From Actinospica acidithermotolerans (GTDB lineage Bacteria > Actinomycetota > Actinomycetes > Streptomycetales > Catenulisporaceae): 64,000 nucleotides of DNA. Each line of letters opens with the position of its first letter. Position 1 is the first letter of the stretch. Location: contig NZ_JAGSOH010000011.1 in assembly GCF_018139625.1 (NCBI RefSeq), positions 1-64,000 on the forward strand, in the 5' to 3' direction. The translations under genes were made by a program, and so were the position numbers. The notes below the pieces were generated by a model. It saw only the letters and a program-made list of their open reading frames with translations, ran no database searches and was not told where the DNA came from. Positions 43,856 to 52,543 of this stretch are shown here, in pieces.

Positions 43856-44575
43856 TCACAGCACTCGCCACCCGCTCGTCGCGTCGACATCGTCGCGAAT
43901 GCCGAGGAGCCCGGCCAGATCGTCGCCGAAGAACGGCGCCAGCAGATCGGTCCGGCTCAGGAAAGGCCGGCCGCCCAGCGTTCCGAAGAGCAGGTCCCAG
44001 AGGAAGATCGCCGTCCCCTCCGTGACGGGCGCGTAGTCGGCGACGATCTGGGAGACGACCTGTGCCTGGGGGCATGCGGTCTTTACGAAGTTGATCGCCT
44101 CTCTCGTGGCGAGAACCGTCCTGACCGACACCGGGCCACGCCAGGACGCGGGCGGCAGGGAGGAGAGGACTGACACCGCCGTCTTGCCCGAGAACATGAT
44201 GTCGTCGAGCACTGTGAGCGGCCCGCCGGCGAGCGGCAGAACCTGAAGGTCTTCCTCAACCTCCACGGCGGCCGTCTCGCCGTGGGTACCGTGTCTTCGC
44301 TTCGGATGAACGGCGATGACCGCGCAGTCGCGACTCGCGTGCGCGAAACGCGCCGCGAGGATCCGCGGGCGCGTGCCGACGACCAGCGCGGTGGCGCAGG
44401 CGCCGTGGGCGGTGGCTTCCCAGAGGCTCCGGAATCCGGCGAAGTCGATGTAGCTCACCTGTGCCGGAGCCGTTCGCGTGAGGCTGTCTATGCGGTGGCG
44501 GAGCGACCTCTCCATGCCCGCCATGTCGTCGCAGACGCCGAACAGCGGAAGGTCGTCGATGAGGTGCAGCTTCAT
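43856..44575 (-). CDS. Phosphoribosyltransferase-fold protein
   Basis: A 239-residue protein. LTVLDDIMFSGKTAVSVLSS near residue 130 matches the PRPP-binding loop of type-I phosphoribosyltransferases (hydrophobics, two acidics, then small residues), and ATALVVGTRPRILAARFAHA would be an earlier strand. The remainder is not recognisable. It could transfer phosphoribose, or be a PRT-fold enzyme recruited to another reaction. The ATG at 44575 overlaps the cupin stop (ATGA), so the two are translationally coupled. Confidence 0.65.
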   Translation of the reverse strand: MKLHLIDDLPLFGVCDDMAGMERSLRHRIDSLTRTAPAQVSYIDFAGFRSLWEATAHGACATALVVGTRPRILAARFAHASRDCAVIAVHPKRRHGTHGETAAVEVEEDLQVLPLAGGPLTVLDDIMFSGKTAVSVLSSLPPASWRGPVSVRTVLATREAINFVKTACPQAQVVSQIVADYAPVTEGTAIFLWDLLFGTLGGRPFLSRTDLLAPFFGDDLAGLLGIRDDVDATSGWRVL

Positions 44576-44925
44576 CGCGGCGCCTCGATGTCGAAGGCCT
44601 CGACCAGCACGATCCGATCCGTCTGGAGGAGGGACTGCGGCCAGTGCCAGTGCCGCAGTTCCAGCGCGTCCCTTTGGCACCGGAAGGCGTGTTCGCAGTT
44701 GGGCGACATGATGAACAGGTCGCCTGGATTGAGTTCCACCGCCTGCCCGGCCAGCGAGGCCAGGCCGGTGCCCGCCGCCACGAAGGTGATCTGTCCCATG
44801 ATCCGGTGCACGACGAGGGGATGCGGGCTGTCGGTCGTCAGCACCTGGGGCGGCTCGCCCAATGCGTCCAACATCGCGGTCAGGACGGGTCGCATCTCAT
44901 CGCTGACCTTCAGTGCTTGAAACAT
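44572..44925 (-). CDS. Cupin-domain protein
   Basis: A 117-residue single-domain cupin. The beta-barrel core reads VVHRIMGQITFVAAGTGLAS, AVELNPGDLFIMSPNCEHAF and ELRHWHWPQ. Several His residues could bind a metal. Small cupins act as isomerases, epimerases, dioxygenases or binding proteins; which applies here is unclear. The ATG at 44925 is 3 bp after the SDR stop, and the stop overlaps the PRT-fold gene. Confidence 0.75.
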   Translation of the reverse strand: MFQALKVSDEMRPVLTAMLDALGEPPQVLTTDSPHPLVVHRIMGQITFVAAGTGLASLAGQAVELNPGDLFIMSPNCEHAFRCQRDALELRHWHWPQSLLQTDRIVLVEAFDIEAPR

Positions 44926-44928
44926 GCT

Positions 44929-45666
44929 CTATCCCATCGTCAGGGTTCCGCAGACGTTGATGGCCTGGCCGTTGACCGCGCGCCCGGCCAGGGCGAGCCA
45001 GCGGATGACGTCGGCGACCTCGTCGGGCTCCAACAGGCGCCCGAGCCCGGTCCGACGGGCCATCGCGGCCTGGTATTCATCCGGACGCAGACCGTGCAGC
45101 CGCGAGATCTCGCGGCGCCCGTCGTCCGCCCCGGCGGTGTCCACCGCCCCCGGGCACACGCAGTTCGCCCGCACCCCGAACGGACCGACCTCCGCGGCCA
45201 GACTCTGGGTGTAGGCGATCAGACCGGCGTTCGCGGCGCTATAGGCGGGCAGGTAGGCGACGCCCGGTTTCGCAGCGGTTGACGACACGTTCACGATGGA
45301 GCCCTGACCTGCCGCGCGCATCGGCTCGACGACGACGCGCGTGAGCATCATCGGAGCGACGAGGTTCAACGTGAGGTCGTGCTGGATGTGGTCGGGCGTG
45401 ATCGCGATGGCCGTCGCTGGCTGGGCTCCCCCGGCGTTGTTGACCAGCACCTCCGGCGTGACCCCGCGCGACGTCAGGTACTCGGCCAGCTCCTGGCACG
45501 CGGCCGCCACCGTCGACCCCTCGGCGAGGTCCGCCTTGATGAACATCGCGCAGTGCTGAGGCCGGGTCAACCCGAGCACGATGCAGTCGTGGCTGTCGGA
45601 GAATCGGCGCAGCACCGCCGCGCCGATCCCGCGAGAGGCCCCTGTGATGATCGCTGTCGGCCTCAT
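44929..45666 (-). CDS. SDR-family oxidoreductase with Asn in place of catalytic Lys
   Basis: A 245-residue SDR: TGASRGIGAAVLRRF at the N-terminus, NNAGGAQPA near 90, Ser in VNVSSTAAK, and the active-site Tyr in LPAYSAANAGLIAYTQ. The YxxxK Lys is Asn (Y-S-A-A-N), so proton relay and cofactor orientation should be altered. It may be a catalytically changed SDR (dehydratase, cyclase or binding role) or inactive. The C-terminus (RAVNGQAINVCGTLTMG) is normal. The ATG at 45666 lies 3 bp after the ThDP enzyme stop, in the same operon. Confidence 0.87.
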   Translation of the reverse strand: MRPTAIITGASRGIGAAVLRRFSDSHDCIVLGLTRPQHCAMFIKADLAEGSTVAAACQELAEYLTSRGVTPEVLVNNAGGAQPATAIAITPDHIQHDLTLNLVAPMMLTRVVVEPMRAAGQGSIVNVSSTAAKPGVAYLPAYSAANAGLIAYTQSLAAEVGPFGVRANCVCPGAVDTAGADDGRREISRLHGLRPDEYQAAMARRTGLGRLLEPDEVADVIRWLALAGRAVNGQAINVCGTLTMG

Positions 45667-45669
45667 GCG

Positions 45670-47379
45670 TCAGTCTTCGATCCAGCCGCGCAGGCATGCC
45701 GGCACCTCGTCCGGATGACAGAGCACCTCTACGCCGACCGTTCCGCGCGTCGCCAGCGCGGCCGCCAGCACCTCGTCGACCTGGTCGGCGTGGTCGATAC
45801 GGAAGGTGCGAAGCCCCATCGCGCTCATCCACTGGGCGAAGTCGATGCTGGGGATGTCGGTTCCCATGGGTTCGCGATCGAAGTCCAACCGCTGGCCGAG
45901 GCGGACGCGGCCGTGGCTGCGGTTGTTGAAGACGACGACGAGGAGGTTGAGTTCGTGCTCGGCGGCGACGGTCAGTTCGGCGCCGTGCATGAGCATGGAG
46001 CCGTCCCCGGTGACGCAGACTGTGAGCGGCCCTCGCCCTGCGGCGCCTTCCTGACCGGCCGCCATGGCCATGCCGACCGACGCGCCGATCGCCCAGCCCA
46101 TGGCGCCCACGCCGCAGTTGAGCTGTACTCCACCGGTTCGGCCGGCGCGGCACAGCGAGATCGTGTCGAGCCAGTGGTTGCCGGCGTCCGGGATGACCAC
46201 GGCGTCCGGAGGCAGCATCCGGCTCAGCCGGGAAATCGTGCCGGCCACGGACGGCATCCCGTGCGACTCGGGCTTCTGACGCAGCGCTGCTCGCTCGGCG
46301 CGCTTCTGGAAGGCCGACACAAGCTCGGCTGCGGAGCAATCCGGCTCTGCGGCGGTGTCGGTACCGCCTGCGGCTATGGCCGACGTCAGCGCCGACACGG
46401 CTTCCCGCGCGTCTCCGACGATGCCGATATCGGCCCGCATCCGGAAGCCGACCTGCTCGGCGGAGATGTCGATGCGAATCGTCGCGGCGTTCTCGAGGAC
46501 CGCTGCCAGCGGGTTCGCGTAGTAGCGCGACAGGCTGGCGCCGACGACAAGGACGACGTCCGGCTGGTAGGACGACACCGCTTGGGCGATGTCAGACCGT
46601 TGACCCGGACCGAAGTGGCCGAGCAGCATGGGGTGATCGCGAGGCAGGCAGGACACTGCCTTCGTCGACGTCACGACGACCGCTCCCAACTGCGTGGACA
46701 GTCGAGCGATCTCCGGTTGCGCGCGGGCGAGCATGCTGCCCCAGCCGGCGAGAATCAGCGGGCGGCGCGCTGAGCGAAGCAGTTCCGCCGCAGCGAGGAC
46801 GCATGGCGCGGCCGGCACGTCGCCGACGGTCGGCGGGGAGGCCGACCGCGACGGCGGAACCGGGATGTCGAGCTGCTGCTGGTCCAGGGGGATGCTCAGG
46901 TGCACGGGGCCCCGGCGTCCGCTGAGCGCCAACGTGATCGCGGTGTCGATCATGAACGCGGCGTTCTCCGGGGCGACGATCTCCAGCGCGGTCTTGGTGA
47001 TGGGCGCGAGCAGGGCGGCCGGGGAGGCCGATCGGTCCAGCAGGAAAGACTCCTGGAACACTCCGCGGCCGAAGGTCGTGGGCGAGCCCTGGCCCGAGAT
47101 GACCAGCATGGGCACGGAATCCTGATAGGCCGATGCCACGCCGGTCGCCGTATTGGTGACGCCGGGGCCGGACGTCGTCAGGACGACGCCGAGGTTTCCG
47201 GTCGCACGGGCGTAACCGTCGGCCATGAACGCGGCGCCGCCCTCGTGGCGGGCCAGGATGATCTGGGGATCTTTCCGGAACGCGTGCCATACCGGCATCA
47301 CGAAGTAGCCCGGCACGCCGAAGGCCCGGGTCACCCCCGCAGCGGCCAATTGCTGGTGCAGATAGCCCGTCAATATCAC
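45670..47379 (-). CDS. ThDP-dependent enzyme, acetolactate synthase-like
   Basis: A 569-residue three-domain thiamine diphosphate enzyme. The activating Glu is in ARHEGGAAFMADGYARATG near residue 45; TSGPGVTNTATGVA follows; the ThDP-Mg motif runs from VTGDGSMLMHG to VVFNNRSHG near 430-460. It fits the acetolactate synthase/carboxyethylarginine synthase/benzaldehyde lyase group and could decarboxylate a 2-oxo acid and join the acyl anion to another carbonyl, building the product's carbon skeleton. The start is a GTG at 47379, 4 bp after the aminotransferase stop. No small regulatory subunit is present, which argues against branched-chain amino acid synthesis. Confidence 0.88.
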   Translation of the reverse strand: MILTGYLHQQLAAAGVTRAFGVPGYFVMPVWHAFRKDPQIILARHEGGAAFMADGYARATGNLGVVLTTSGPGVTNTATGVASAYQDSVPMLVISGQGSPTTFGRGVFQESFLLDRSASPAALLAPITKTALEIVAPENAAFMIDTAITLALSGRRGPVHLSIPLDQQQLDIPVPPSRSASPPTVGDVPAAPCVLAAAELLRSARRPLILAGWGSMLARAQPEIARLSTQLGAVVVTSTKAVSCLPRDHPMLLGHFGPGQRSDIAQAVSSYQPDVVLVVGASLSRYYANPLAAVLENAATIRIDISAEQVGFRMRADIGIVGDAREAVSALTSAIAAGGTDTAAEPDCSAAELVSAFQKRAERAALRQKPESHGMPSVAGTISRLSRMLPPDAVVIPDAGNHWLDTISLCRAGRTGGVQLNCGVGAMGWAIGASVGMAMAAGQEGAAGRGPLTVCVTGDGSMLMHGAELTVAAEHELNLLVVVFNNRSHGRVRLGQRLDFDREPMGTDIPSIDFAQWMSAMGLRTFRIDHADQVDEVLAAALATRGTVGVEVLCHPDEVPACLRGWIED

Positions 47380-47383
47380 GTGC

Positions 47384-48430
47384 TCACCCCGTTTCCAGTT
47401 CCTGCGCGACCTTTTCCAGCGCCGTCCGGATGCTGTCCATCTCGTCCGCGTGTCCGGCGCTGATGCGCACGTGGTCCGGCCACCCCATGTCGGTGAGATC
47501 GCGGACGAGCACGCCGTGAACGGCCAGCCTCTCGCTGACGACGTGGGCCGGCCAGGGCAGCTTGACCAGCGTGAAGTTGGTAACCGACGGATTCACCTCG
47601 GCCCATGGCTGGGTCGTCAGCCATGCCTCGAAGCTGCGGACGGCTGTGCGAGTGTGCCCGCGGACGACGTCGGTGAACTCGGCGTCGGCCAGACTCGCCT
47701 CGGCTGCGGCCAGCGCTACCCGGTTGACGTTGAAGACCAGCACATCCTTGAGGCGCCGCATCCGCTCGCAGATGTCGGGCCGCGTCATCGCGTAGCCGCA
47801 GCGCAGGCCGGCGAGACCGTGGATCTTGGAGAAGGTGCGCAGGACGATCACCGGCAGGCCGGCCCGCACGTGCGTTATCGCCGACGTGGCTTCGTCCGGA
47901 TCCGTGAATTCGATGTATGCCTCGTCGATGACGAGAACAGCGCCGCGCTGGTGCGCGACCCGGGCCAGATACTCGATCTCGGCCGGATCCAGCGCAACGC
48001 CCGTCGGATTATGCGGATTACATATGTAGACGACGCTCCGAGAGCGCATCGCACTCGCGCTGGCCTCGGTGTCCATCCTCAGATCCCGTAACGGAAGAAT
48101 GATCGGGGATTGCCTGGCCGCGCGGACGGCGTTCACGTGTCCGGGATATGTTCGGTCGCCGACAATTGCCCCGGCGGACGGATCGACCAAAGCCAGAGCC
48201 GAAATCAACAGGAGTTCATCGATGCCGTTTCCGACGATCACGTGATTCGGCGTCAGATTCTCGCGTCCGGCGATAGCGGCCACAAGCCGCGCCGCCGCGG
48301 CATCGGGGTAGCGATTGAGTCTGTCGGCCTCGTCGAGCGCCGCCTGCCGGGCCCGGGGGCTGCAGCCGAACCCGCTCTCGCTCAGGTTGAGCCGCGCGAT
48401 CGGGTCGCTGGGTGAAGCTATGACCTGCAT
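47384..48430 (-). CDS. PLP-dependent aminotransferase (histidinol-phosphate aminotransferase-like)
   Basis: A 348-residue fold-type I aminotransferase: RYPDAAAARLVAAIAG, GNGIDELLLISALAL (PLP phosphate region), NPHNPTGVALDP, VIDEAYIEF (Asp to PLP nitrogen) and TFSKIHGLAGLRCGY with the PLP Lys. It resembles HisC but stands alone without other his genes, so it probably serves the cluster. The ATG at 48430 (MQVIASPSDPIARLNLSES) fits the family's start; an in-frame TTG at 48484 abuts GGAGGA too closely. It is the first large gene of the minus-strand run. Confidence 0.88.
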   Translation of the reverse strand: MQVIASPSDPIARLNLSESGFGCSPRARQAALDEADRLNRYPDAAAARLVAAIAGRENLTPNHVIVGNGIDELLLISALALVDPSAGAIVGDRTYPGHVNAVRAARQSPIILPLRDLRMDTEASASAMRSRSVVYICNPHNPTGVALDPAEIEYLARVAHQRGAVLVIDEAYIEFTDPDEATSAITHVRAGLPVIVLRTFSKIHGLAGLRCGYAMTRPDICERMRRLKDVLVFNVNRVALAAAEASLADAEFTDVVRGHTRTAVRSFEAWLTTQPWAEVNPSVTNFTLVKLPWPAHVVSERLAVHGVLVRDLTDMGWPDHVRISAGHADEMDSIRTALEKVAQELETG

Positions 48431-48480
48431 GGACACCACGCGGTGCAGTCTCGCGGTATCCGATCGCTGGTCGTCATCAT
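48418..48480 (-). CDS. Possible 20-residue leader peptide overlapping the aminotransferase start
   Basis: GGAGGA at 48485-48490 is well placed for an ATG at 48480, which opens a 20-codon frame (MMTTSDRIPRDCTAWCPCRS) ending at a TAG at 48418, 13 bp past the aminotransferase ATG at 48430. The aminotransferase start itself lacks a good ribosome binding site, so it may depend on reinitiation. This could be chance. Confidence 0.3.
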   Translation of the reverse strand: MMTTSDRIPRDCTAWCPCRS

Positions 48481-48484
48481 CCAA

Positions 48485-48917
48485 TCCTCCAATTACCGGC
48501 GAAGAAAACGGTGCGAGGCGACGGTCAATCAGGTTAACTCGGCGACTTCGAGCGGGTGAACCCGGGCGTTCGCAGAGCTTGGAGATGGTGACGCCACGGG
48601 ACGAGAGGCCAGATAGGAGAGCCCTTACTGCCCCCGGGCTCTAGCGGAGAATATCACTCACTTAGGCCCCTGTGAACCTCGCGGCTGCCGCTGGTAGCCA
48701 TCGGTTGACCCATGGCTTCGGCGCCTTGACTTCGGGTCCGAGGCCCGCACCGTCCAACCGGACCAAAATCCTGTGACAGTAGCGAACCGGGAACGGCCGG
48801 CCTCCGACTATGAGCCCGTCATCGCAGCCGCTACGCTTCCCAAGTGATTTCCGGATCACCCGACATCGTCGGCGGCGATGGGCTCGTTATCTACCGGGAT
48901 GCTGGAGGAATACGCGG
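48485..48917. other. Divergent promoter region of the biosynthetic cluster
   Basis: About 430 bp between the aminotransferase (minus) and the first ABC exporter gene (plus). No gene supported. It should hold the two main cluster promoters; the less GC-rich stretches near 48510-48545 and 48645-48665 are candidates. The TCCCGCCGGCGGGA motif seen elsewhere in the cluster is absent here. Confidence 0.5.
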
Positions 48918-50783
48918 GTGGGGAAGAGAGATCGCGTCCTGGCCTGGCTTCGCCTGGCACGACTGATTCCGCTGGCCGGACCCACGGCCTACCTGCCCAT
49001 GGGGGTGCTGGCCCTCGCGTACGGTGTGCTGCCGTCGGTGTTCACCGTGGCGATGGGCCTGGTGGTGCGCACGCTCACCGCCGGCCCGGTCGCGCGCATC
49101 AGCCCGGCCGAGATCCTCTCGAGGGCAGGCACCGACCTCAAGATCGGCTTCGCCGCGCTGGTCCTGCAGCAGGCGCTCACGCCGCTCCAGGAAGCGGTCG
49201 CGGTCCTGGCCGCGCGCCGGATCGACCGGCACACCCTCGCGGACGTCCTGCGCACCGCGCTGCGATCCCCACTGGAGCACGTGGAGGACGAGCGAGCCGT
49301 AGACGCGGTCGCAGAGGTGAGCGACGCCTTCGTCCGCAACGCTCCGACGCCGGGCGTCGCCGCCGCCGCGCTGCCCCAGCTTGCCGGGCGCTACCTGCAA
49401 CTCGTCAGCGCCGTGGTACTGGTCGCGGTCACCATCTCGGTCGGGGTGGCGGTTCTGCTGCTCATCGGCGCGGTCATCCTCCGGTACGGACAGCGTGGGT
49501 CCTTGGACAAGTTCGCCGCCGAGCGGGCGAAGCTCGCCGGTGCCCGGCGCCGAATGAACTACATCGAGATGCTCGGCATCGAGCCACGCGCGGCCAAGGA
49601 GATCAGGGTCCTCAACCTGCTGCCCTGGCTGCGGCAGCGCTACGACCGGGAGGTCGAGGGATACCTGGTCCCGCTGTGGCGTCGCCGGCGCGCGGTGCTC
49701 TTCCGCCCGTTCCTGGTCTACACCGGCATCGGCTTCCTCATCGCGGTGACGGCCTTCGTCCTGCTCGGGCAGGGTTTCGAGCCCGCGCAGGGCGTGGTGT
49801 TCCTGGCCGTCGCGATCCAGGCGATCCTGGTGCCGCTGCGCTTCGGCACCTACTTCCCCGAATGCGACATGCAGACGCAGTACGGGATGCAGTGCCAGTC
49901 CACGATCGCCGAGTTCCGCGCGTCGGTCGGCCGTCCGGTCGCCCGGCCCGAGCCCGGCGCGCGGCCGACGGCGGCGGCGGTCGAACCGGGCGCGTTGCAC
50001 GCGATCCGGTTCCGCGAGGTCAGGTTCGGCTACGGCCGACGCGGCGCCGAGGTGCTGCGCGGACTCGACTTCGAACTGCCGGCCGGCCGCTCGACCGCTC
50101 TGGTCGGGGTCAACGGCGCCGGCAAGACCACGGTCGTGAAGCTGCTTTCCGGGCTGTACGCGCCGACCGGCGGCCGTATCACGGTCGACGGACGCGACCT
50201 GGCCGGACTCGACCCCGCCGGGTGGCGGCGTGAGGTGGCCGTCATCTTCCAGAATTCCGTTCGGTTCGACCTGACGCTGCGGGAGAACCTGTTGCTGGGG
50301 GCCGCGCACCGTCCGGTCGACCTGGACGCGATGCACGCGGCGCTGGCCCGGGCCAGCGCGACCGACATCGCCGACCGCCTGCCGCACGGCTTGGACACCG
50401 TCCTGTCGCCGGAGTACACCCGGGGCACCGGCCTGTCCGGCGGGCAGTGGCAGCGCATCGCCCTCGCCCGCGCGTTCTACGCGGTCGGACAGGGTGCCAC
50501 CGTGCTCGTGCTGGACGAGCCGACCGCCCAGCTCGACGTGCGCGCGGAGGTCGACTTCTACGAACGATTCCTGGAGCTGACCGAGGGACTGACCACTTTG
50601 GTGATCTCGCACCGCTTCTCCACCGTCCGCCGCGCCGACCGGATCGCGGTGCTGTCCGAGGGCCGGATCGGCGAATCGGGCAGCCACGACGAGCTGCTCG
50701 ACGCGGACGGCACCTACGCCTCGATGTTCCGCGTGCAGCGCGAGAGGTTCACCGCGGCGCTCGGCCGGGGGGATGACCGGTGA
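48918..50783 (+). CDS. ABC exporter, fused membrane and ATPase domains (subunit 1)
   Basis: A 621-residue half-transporter. Residues about 1-340 form the membrane domain with hydrophobic helices (PMGVLALAYGVLPSVFTVAM, VVLVAVTISVGVAVLLLIGA, and FLIAVTAFVLLG). The C-terminal ATPase has Walker A VGVNGAGKTTVVKLL, Q-loop VIFQNSV, signature LSGGQWQRIALARA, Walker B VLVLDEPTAQLD and switch His in ISHRFSTVR. The GTG at 48918 lies 7 bp after GGAGGAA. The stop overlaps the second transporter start, so the two likely form a heterodimer that exports the cluster's product and gives self-resistance. Confidence 0.9.
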   Translation: MGKRDRVLAWLRLARLIPLAGPTAYLPMGVLALAYGVLPSVFTVAMGLVVRTLTAGPVARISPAEILSRAGTDLKIGFAALVLQQALTPLQEAVAVLAARRIDRHTLADVLRTALRSPLEHVEDERAVDAVAEVSDAFVRNAPTPGVAAAALPQLAGRYLQLVSAVVLVAVTISVGVAVLLLIGAVILRYGQRGSLDKFAAERAKLAGARRRMNYIEMLGIEPRAAKEIRVLNLLPWLRQRYDREVEGYLVPLWRRRRAVLFRPFLVYTGIGFLIAVTAFVLLGQGFEPAQGVVFLAVAIQAILVPLRFGTYFPECDMQTQYGMQCQSTIAEFRASVGRPVARPEPGARPTAAAVEPGALHAIRFREVRFGYGRRGAEVLRGLDFELPAGRSTALVGVNGAGKTTVVKLLSGLYAPTGGRITVDGRDLAGLDPAGWRREVAVIFQNSVRFDLTLRENLLLGAAHRPVDLDAMHAALARASATDIADRLPHGLDTVLSPEYTRGTGLSGGQWQRIALARAFYAVGQGATVLVLDEPTAQLDVRAEVDFYERFLELTEGLTTLVISHRFSTVRRADRIAVLSEGRIGESGSHDELLDADGTYASMFRVQRERFTAALGRGDDR

Positions 50784-52543
50784 ACAGCATCCGCAGCGCC
50801 GGGGAGATCCTGCGCATGGCCTGGCGGATGGACCGGGTCAAGATGGTCAAGGCGGCCGTGCTGCTGGGCGGCGGCTTCCTCGCCACGCCGCTGGCCGCGC
50901 TCGGCCTGCGTGCGTTCACCAACAGCCTGCTCGCCGGCGAAGCGGACCGGGCCACGCTGCTCGGCCTCCTCCTCGCCGTGCTGCTGATGCTCGAGCTGAT
51001 GGGCACCCACTTCGCCCATCTGTCGTACTTCGAGCTCGGCGAGATGACCCAGGTCCACCTGCAGCACCGCCTGTTCACCGCCACCAACTCCGTGGTGTCG
51101 CTGGCCCGCCGGGAGCAGCCGGACTACGCCAACGACCTGCAGGTCACTCAGTCCCGGGCGTGGAACCTCAACCGCGCGCTCGAGGCCACCCTCCAGTTCG
51201 GCGGCCTCCTGGTCCAGCTGTGTGTGAGCACGTTTCTGCTGGCCCGGCTGAACTGGGTGCTCGTCCTGGTGCCGTGCCTGTCGGTACTGCTGATCCTCGC
51301 AAGCGCGCGGGCGCAGCGGGCCGTCAACCTCTCGGAGGAGCGGGCCGCCGAGCCGGCCCGCCGGGCCCGGCACTTCCTGCGCCTGGCGACCACCCCGGAG
51401 AGCCTGGTCGAGCTGCGGCTCCTGGGCCTGGAGGACGAGGTGGTGGAGCGGCACACGGCGGAGTGGGACGCGACCACCCGGCAGATGTGGCGCGGCCAGA
51501 GCCGGGCGGCGCTGATCAAGAGCCTGGGTCAGCTCGGCTTCGCCCTCGGATATGCGGGCGCGCTGATCTTCGTGTTCCGGCAGATCGCCGGCGACACGGC
51601 CACGGTCGGCGATTTCGTCTTGGTGCTCGCGCTCGCGGTGCAGACCACCATGCAGATCAGTACTGCGGTGACCCTGCTGGCCGTGCTGCAGCAGTCGTCG
51701 GTGACGATCGGGCGGATCACCCGGCTGGCCGACGCGGAGCCCGGCCCGGCCCCCGCGCACCGTGAGCCGATCCCCGGGGCCGGACTGCGCCTCGAGCACG
51801 TCACGTTCAGCTACCACGGGGGCGCCGAGCCGGTTCTGAGGGACGTGAACCTGTCGATCCCGCCCGGCGCGAGGGTCGCGGTGGTCGGCGAGAACGGCGC
51901 CGGCAAGACGACCCTCGTCAAACTCATGTGCGGGTTGTACCAGCCGACCTCCGGCCGGATTTCGCTCAACGGGCACGCGGTCGACACGGGCGAGATGTCG
52001 GTGGCAGCCCTCTTCCAGGACTTCGCCAGGGTCGAGTTGTCGTTGCGCGACAGCATCGGCATCGGGAAGTGCCGGGGCGCCGAGCCCGCGGACGACGGCG
52101 CGGTGCACGCCGCCTTGGAGCGGGCGGACACCACGGAGTTGGTCGACCGCCTGCCCGACGGCTTGGACGGCATCCTGGGCACCCACTACACCGACGGCGC
52201 GGAACTGTCCGGCGGCCAGTGGCAGCGCGTCGGCCTGGCGCGTGCGCTGGTGCCGGAGTCCCCGGCGTTGCTGATGCTGGACGAGCCGGCGGCCGCACTC
52301 GACCCGACGGCCGAGCACGCCCTCTTCGAGCGGTTCGCGGTGGCCGCGGGGGCGCAGGAGCGCCGCAGCGCGATCACCGTCTACGTCTCGCACCGGTTCT
52401 CGACCGTACGGATGGCCGACCTCATCGTCGTGATGGAGCGCGGAAGGGTCGCCGCGGCCGGCACGCACGACGAGCTCATGCGCGCCGGCGGCACGTACGC
52501 CGAGCTCTACACCATGCAGGCCCGGGCCTACGCCGACGTCTGA
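50780..52543 (+). CDS. ABC exporter, fused membrane and ATPase domains (subunit 2)
   Basis: A 587-residue half-transporter starting at a GTG at 50780 that overlaps the preceding stop (GTGA). Membrane helices include AVLLGGGFLATPLAALGLRA and LVLVPCLSVLLILA. The ATPase is complete: Walker A VGENGAGKTTLVKLM, Q-loop ALFQDFA, signature LSGGQWQRVGLARA, Walker B LLMLDEPAAALD and His in VSHRFSTVR. Both subunits have intact motifs, so both ATP sites may be active, unlike exporters with one degenerate site. It is the partner of the protein encoded at 48918. Confidence 0.9.
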   Translation: MNSIRSAGEILRMAWRMDRVKMVKAAVLLGGGFLATPLAALGLRAFTNSLLAGEADRATLLGLLLAVLLMLELMGTHFAHLSYFELGEMTQVHLQHRLFTATNSVVSLARREQPDYANDLQVTQSRAWNLNRALEATLQFGGLLVQLCVSTFLLARLNWVLVLVPCLSVLLILASARAQRAVNLSEERAAEPARRARHFLRLATTPESLVELRLLGLEDEVVERHTAEWDATTRQMWRGQSRAALIKSLGQLGFALGYAGALIFVFRQIAGDTATVGDFVLVLALAVQTTMQISTAVTLLAVLQQSSVTIGRITRLADAEPGPAPAHREPIPGAGLRLEHVTFSYHGGAEPVLRDVNLSIPPGARVAVVGENGAGKTTLVKLMCGLYQPTSGRISLNGHAVDTGEMSVAALFQDFARVELSLRDSIGIGKCRGAEPADDGAVHAALERADTTELVDRLPDGLDGILGTHYTDGAELSGGQWQRVGLARALVPESPALLMLDEPAAALDPTAEHALFERFAVAAGAQERRSAITVYVSHRFSTVRMADLIVVMERGRVAAAGTHDELMRAGGTYAELYTMQARAYADV

